Shown in pieces: positions 60,840 to 64,000 of a stretch of 64,000 nt of DNA; position 1 is the first letter of the stretch; each line of letters starts with the position of its first letter. Origin of the DNA: Caulobacter zeae (GTDB taxonomy: Bacteria; Pseudomonadota; Alphaproteobacteria; Caulobacterales; Caulobacteraceae); contig NZ_PJRS01000018.1 in NCBI RefSeq assembly GCF_002858925.1, positions 213,162 through 277,161 of the forward strand, given 5' to 3'. A model generated the notes under the pieces. The model was not told the origin of the DNA and made no database searches. It saw only the letters and a list, made by a program, of their open reading frames with translations. The translations under genes were made by a program, and so were the position numbers.

Positions 60840-62126
60840 TCAGCCTTCCGACACCGCCGCGCGATTTTTCTCGCCTTCGGCCTGCAGCCGATCGAGGTGC
60901 TGGCGGATATGGGCGGCCTCGGCGGCGCCGCCGGCCAGGGCGATGGCCTGATGGAAGGCCTCGCGGGCGGCCTCGTCACGGCCCAGTTGCAGGCTCAGCG
61001 CGCCCCGCAACCCATGAAAATGGAAGTAGCCGGCCAGGCGCCCTTCCAGCGGCGCGATCATGTCCAGCGCGGCCTGCGGGCCGGCGACCTTCGAGACGGC
61101 GACGGCGCGGTTGAGGCTGACGACCGGGGAGGGCGTCATGCGCTCAAGGGCCGCGTAGAGATGATCGATCTGGGCCCAGTCAGTGTCTTCGGCGCGTTCG
61201 GCCCGGGCGTGCAGGGCGGCGATGGCGGCCTGCACCTGGTAGGGACCCGGGCGACGATGGCGCATGGCCTTGTCGATCAGGGCCAGGCCTTCGGTGATCA
61301 TCGCCGCGTCCCAGAGACCGCGATCCTGGTCCTCGAGCAGCACGATCAGGCCGTCGGCGTCCAGCCGGGCCGGCGTCCGGGCATGCTGCAACAGCATGAG
61401 CGCCGTAAGGCCCATGACTTCCGGTTCGGTGGGAAACAGCCGCAGAAGCAGTCGCGACAGCCGCAACGCCTCGTGGCACAGCGGCCGGCGCGCGTCGGCC
61501 TCGGCGCCGCCGGCCGAATAGCCCTCGTTGAACACCAGATAGACCATGGCCATCACGGTCAGCAGCCGCTCGGCGCGTTCGGTGGGGCTGGGGGCTTCGA
61601 AGGGCGTGTCGCCCTTGGCCACCCGGGCCTTGGCGCGGGTGATCCGCTGCTCCATGGCGCTTTCGCCGACCAGGAAGGCGCGGGCGATCTGGCGCACCGA
61701 GAGCCCTGAGACGATGCGCAGCGCCAGGGCGATCTGCTGGGTGGCCGGCAGGTCTGGATGGCAGCAGACGAACAGCAGCCGCAGGATGTCGTCGCGATAG
61801 TCGGCGCCGTCCAGGCGCTCGGCAAGGGCGGTCTCGGCGTCGTCGAGGCCTGCGGCCAGGTCGGTCAGGACCTCGTCCGACGGCAGGGCGGTCTGACGGC
61901 TTTTCCTGCGGGCGGCGTCGACGCCGCTGTTGCGGCCCACCAGGATCAGCCAGGCGGTGGGATCGCGCGGCGGGCCTTTCTCCGGCCAGGATTTCAGAGC
62001 CCGCAGGCAGGCGTCCTGATAAGCTTCCTCGGCCGTGTCGAGGTCGCGGAAATAGCGCAGCAGCGCCGCCATGGCCCGCGGGCGCGCCGAAACCAGCGCA
62101 GCGTCGATCCAGTCGGGGTCGCTCAC
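60840..62126 (-). CDS. ECF sigma factor with C-terminal TPR-like extension (ECF42 type)
   Basis: The 428-residue protein is far longer than a normal ECF sigma factor. Region 2 (LLRYFRDLDTAEEAYQDACLRALKSW) and region 4 (LSVRQIARAFLVGESAMEQRITRAKARV) occupy the first 180 residues. The rest (DUF6596-like MAMVYLVFNEGYSAGG and helical repeats to residue 428) is the typical extension of ECF42, which activates without an anti-sigma factor. The upstream gene encodes a DGPF protein, the known ECF42 partner. GTG 62126 overlaps that gene's stop with GGAG eight bases upstream; a GTG 33 bases earlier is less likely. Confidence 0.9.
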   Translation of the reverse strand: MSDPDWIDAALVSARPRAMAALLRYFRDLDTAEEAYQDACLRALKSWPEKGPPRDPTAWLILVGRNSGVDAARRKSRQTALPSDEVLTDLAAGLDDAETALAERLDGADYRDDILRLLFVCCHPDLPATQQIALALRIVSGLSVRQIARAFLVGESAMEQRITRAKARVAKGDTPFEAPSPTERAERLLTVMAMVYLVFNEGYSAGGAEADARRPLCHEALRLSRLLLRLFPTEPEVMGLTALMLLQHARTPARLDADGLIVLLEDQDRGLWDAAMITEGLALIDKAMRHRRPGPYQVQAAIAALHARAERAEDTDWAQIDHLYAALERMTPSPVVSLNRAVAVSKVAGPQAALDMIAPLEGRLAGYFHFHGLRGALSLQLGRDEAAREAFHQAIALAGGAAEAAHIRQHLDRLQAEGEKNRAAVSEG

Positions 62127-62506
62127 GGGCGCGCTCCGTGAACGTCGTTCGATTTCCACGCGGTCGCCACGGGACGAATTTCGTAGCAGCCGCCGGGGTT
62201 TGCCGCTGCGAGTTCACGCGCGGCGGACGCGGCTTCAGCCAGGTCCGCGCAGTCGACCAGGTAGAAGCCCAGCAACTGTTCCTTGGTTTCCGCGAACGGT
62301 CCGTCGACCAGCAGCGGCGGCTCGCGGTCCTTGCGCAGCGTCACGGCCGTCGTGGTCGGCAGCAGCCGCGCCGAAAGGCTCAGGCGGCCTTGGCCGGCCA
62401 GATCGTCGCGCACGGCCGCCAATCGCGCCATCACAGCCTCATCATGCGCCGGACTCCATGCGCCGACGACGTCTTCCATGTGATAGCAGAGAACGGCGTA
62501 CAGCAT
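62123..62506 (-). CDS. YCII-related DGPF-domain protein
   Basis: The 127-residue protein has MLYAVLCYHMEDVVGAWSPAHDEAV at the N-terminus and VDGPFAETKEQLLGFYLVDCADLAEA, with the DGPF motif, in the second half. It belongs to the YCII/DGPF family that accompanies ECF42 sigma factors; it may sense a metabolite or work as a small enzyme. The stop overlaps the GTG of the sigma-factor gene. ATG 62506 begins the domain; upstream reading is not supported. Confidence 0.9.
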   Translation of the reverse strand: MLYAVLCYHMEDVVGAWSPAHDEAVMARLAAVRDDLAGQGRLSLSARLLPTTTAVTLRKDREPPLLVDGPFAETKEQLLGFYLVDCADLAEAASAARELAAANPGGCYEIRPVATAWKSNDVHGARP

Positions 62507-62966
62507 CCGACAAGCTCCCACGGCCGCAGCGCCGTGAGCCAAGGACGTGGTGACGCGCCGCAAGCCGACACTGGCGACGAAGAAATGCGCTCTGTGGCGC
62601 ATGGAAGGCGCCTAAATCGACCCACGGCGCGACTGGCGCTTCAGATCGAGCCTAACATTATTTCTGATAATATTCCTTAGGCGATAAATATTGACGCGGA
62701 ACGACACGTGTCACGGATCGCAAACCCTGCGAGTCGTGTCACTGACTCCAAATTCTGCGAGTCGCAGGTCGCTTGCCGCCGGTTGCTATAACGTTCCGGG
62801 TTTGCACGTTTTCTGACTCCAAATTCAGCGACCGAGTTGCTCGCAAACTCTGCGAATGCACCGCCACGTAGGCTCGAACTAAGAGATCAAAATTGGCGGT
62901 AACCCCGGAAAATAGCGGTGCCTATCGCGCGTGGCGGCCGTCGCATAGGTCAAGCGCCGGCGTAGG
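62507..62966. other. Intergenic region holding the transposon end
   Basis: These 460 bases hold the upstream region of the DGPF-ECF operon, an AT-rich patch at 62655-62690 and the transposon terminal repeats. No gene is supported. Confidence 0.6.
62709..62859. repeat. Repeated transposase-binding-type sites of a Tn7/Tn5053-like end
   Basis: Four copies of a 19-base motif close to TCGCAAACTCTGCGAGTCG begin at 62718, 62746, 62817 and 62841, all in the same orientation. The first two are inside two tandem 28-base units (62709-62736 and 62737-62764), each starting TGTCAC. A 5'-TGTCA terminus with several spaced sites is the hallmark of tni-type transposon ends. Confidence 0.65.
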
Positions 62967-63239
62967 TCAGCCGGCCAAGCCGCTGCTCGGGCAACTGCGC
63001 CGAATGTGAGGAGCCCTCCCCTCCTGGATGTCGGCCTCCAGGCAATGGGGGCAAACTGACCATCCATAAGGCGGGCGTGGTCCTGGTCGCATTGGGCAAG
63101 CAATGAGGTCTTCCCAAACCATCGCGTGAAGGTCGGAAGGCGCGACGCGCAACATCATTGCGAGCCGCGGGATCAGTAAATCCGCACCTCGATCAAACCC
63201 CGAAATCGAGGCTCCGATCTCTTTCTCCAGCTCGCGCAC
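62967..63239 (-). pseudogene. TniQ-like fragment
   Basis: The 90-residue frame contains GFDRGADLLIPRLAMMLRVAPSDLHAMVWEDL followed by WSVCPHCLEADIQEGRAPHIRRS, which matches the zinc-finger-like CPxCL...PHIRRSW motif of TniQ. The expected Trp after RRS is Cys and the frame ends soon after, so most of the protein is missing. TniQ proteins choose the target or help transposase assembly. Confidence 0.65.
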
Positions 63240-63607
63240 GGTCAGTAAGTGCGCCTCGGCGGTTCTTATCGAACCGCTCTTCCAAGTGTGGATCGGATTT
63301 GATCAGTGCTTTGGCTTCCCCCGATCCGAAGCCCGCCAAGCTCATGGAGAGTTGGTTGGACAGATATTTGAGGGCATTCAAAATTGCCCGCTGCTCCCGT
63401 GGGCGAAGTTCCGTTACGCGCTGAAGCTCGTCGAGGATCATTAGACGAGTACCGCGTGCGCTTAGGTGGCGCATCACCATGGCCTGCAGTCTTGGAGCGG
63501 CTGTGTCAGGAGCCGGCGAGTTCAGGGCGGTGAGGATGTCGATATACAGACGCTTCTCGGTGAGCCCGTCGTTCAGTTCAAACCAAAGCACCGAGCCAAA
63601 CGAAGTA
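63193..63607 (-). pseudogene. TniB-like ATPase fragment
   Basis: The frame reads VLWFELNDGLTEKRLYIDIL, then RLMILDELQRVTELRPREQRAILNALKYLSNQLSMSLAGFGSGEAKALI and DPHLEERF, matching the Walker B (LMILDE) and sensor parts of TniB, the transposition ATPase. The Walker A part is missing upstream. After EERFDK the sequence leaves the family pattern and the frame shifts into AEAHLLTVRELEKE, so an internal deletion has removed part of the C-terminal domain. Confidence 0.7.
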
Positions 63608-63613
63608 GGTTGG

Positions 63614-63796
63614 TTATTCGCTTCGGAGCGCCTTGTTGTCGACCATCCTGGCCCGCTCAAAATGCCGCTCCATGCGCTCAATCATTTGGTCCAAGAACTC
63701 TATAGCCTCATCACCTTTGAGGCAGCGGCCTTCCCTGCAGTCCAGGCGAGACCGCTCCAGCATCCTCGCAAATTCGGCCTCTCTCGCATCGGACAT
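63614..63796 (-). CDS. Small protein of 60 residues, unknown function
   Basis: The protein begins MSDAREAEFARMLERSRLDC and is largely helical and charged (DEAIEFLDQMIERMERHFER). No family was recognised; antitoxin-like or other small regulators are possible but unsupported. ATG 63796 is preceded by AAGGA at eight bases, a good ribosome site. Its 3' end abuts the transposon remnant, so it may be cut short or have a changed end. Confidence 0.6.
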   Translation of the reverse strand: MSDAREAEFARMLERSRLDCREGRCLKGDEAIEFLDQMIERMERHFERARMVDNKALRSE

Positions 63797-63924
63797 CGGG
63801 ATATTCCTTCTCACGGAGCTCTGAGAGTGCTCTCGAGCGCCCTCTTTGTCAGCTCTGCGCCATTTGCTGCCGTTGGCACGCCTCCAGGAAGGCGACATTC
63901 AGGCGCTGCCCCCAGACCGACCTA

Positions 63925-64000
63925 TCAGCCTGGCTTGATCAAGAGGAAGGCACCGGCGAAGCAAATGGCCAGCGCTAAGCCGATCCAGAGCACCCGCATC
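63925..64000 (-). CDS. Open frame at window edge with a membrane segment
   Basis: Reading from the window edge on the minus strand, ATG 63999 gives MRVLWIGLALAICFAGAFLL and ends soon after in IKPG with a stop at 63925. Either this is the 3' end of a longer gene that continues outside the window, or a 24-residue membrane peptide. The family is unknown. Confidence 0.35.
   Translation of the reverse strand, partial: MRVLWIGLALAICFAGAFLLIKPG

Larger units (their letters stand above)
62709..63613 (-). mobile_element. Decayed Tn7/Tn5053-family transposon remnant
   Basis: The remnant has terminal repeats at the left, a tniQ fragment and a tniB fragment, both on the minus strand and reading toward the end. 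No tniA, resolvase or cargo is present. Base composition is visibly more AT-rich than in the rest of the window. The right boundary, at about 63610, is where tniB similarity stops; the tniB Walker A region has been lost beyond it. Activity on its own is not expected. Confidence 0.7.

Noticed and set aside
62640..62880. CRISPR array suggested by repeated 19-base motifs
   Set aside because: Copies are imperfect, spaced unevenly (28, 71 and 24 bases) and next to tniQ/tniB fragments, with no cas genes; transposon end sites explain them better.

Overview
This is a GC-rich window (visibly about two thirds G+C, not computed) with dense, short-spaced genes and many GTG/TTG starts and ATGA/GTGA overlaps. 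Gene content points to an alphaproteobacterium of the Caulobacter group: an E1-beta pyruvate dehydrogenase subunit with its own lipoyl domain, a fused ispDF, the dusB-ntrB-ntrC-ntrY-ntrX-dat-hfq-hflX run, an iscR-iscS-sufBCDS-sufT-sufA operon, an aa3-type oxidase subunit IV, and a DgcB-like GGDEF protein near an RhlE-like helicase. Genus assignment is inference from recalled gene order; no search was run. No tRNA, rRNA or CRISPR was recognised.

Layout. 1-14.3 kb: end of a multicopper oxidase, then ppiD-trpE (minus), tpiA, a gene-free palindrome-rich stretch, a GNAT acetyltransferase, secG, pyrG, rpmF, a retropepsin-like protease, eno, a frameshifted alpha/beta hydrolase, a secreted protein of unknown function and ftsB. 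14.4-20.4 kb: pyruvate dehydrogenase pdhA-pdhB-pdhC, a glutathione peroxidase and lpd. 20.4-29.6 kb: a porin, DoxX, an acyl-ACP synthetase-like enzyme, an alpha/beta hydrolase-fold lipoprotein lacking its nucleophile, lipA with a COQ10/RatA-like gene, FUSC, cinA/pncC and ispDF. 29.6-39.5 kb: dusB and two nitrogen two-component pairs, an aminotransferase, hfq and hflX. 39.5-48.8 kb: NDH-2, a hydrolase and the Fe-S assembly operon. 48.7-53.7 kb: a phospholipid cluster (pgsA, a small broken membrane gene, plsC) with a TetR regulator, then GT9 and DUF6165 genes, a small phosphatase and an enoyl-CoA hydratase. 53.8-60.2 kb: the diguanylate cyclase, an aldehyde dehydrogenase, GT61, cytochrome oxidase subunit IV and rhlE with a highly structured leader. 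60.2-62.5 kb: SRPBCC protein and an ECF42/DGPF regulatory pair. 62.7-63.6 kb: an AT-richer decayed Tn7/Tn5053-type transposon end (tniB and tniQ fragments plus repeated terminal sites), followed by one small gene and an open frame at the window edge.

How the parts work together. LipA can lipoylate PdhB and PdhC and uses Fe-S clusters that the suf operon builds. NtrB/NtrC and NtrY/NtrX are nitrogen-responsive systems, and both response regulators lack the sigma-54 contact loop GAFTGA. PlsC and PgsA belong to phospholipid synthesis. Most of the window is core chromosome. The least ordinary items are the transposon remnant with intact-looking end repeats, the three-way-junction RNA-like fold upstream of rhlE, the palindrome over a possible leaderless ntrY promoter, the nucleophile-less hydrolase and two short frameshifts.
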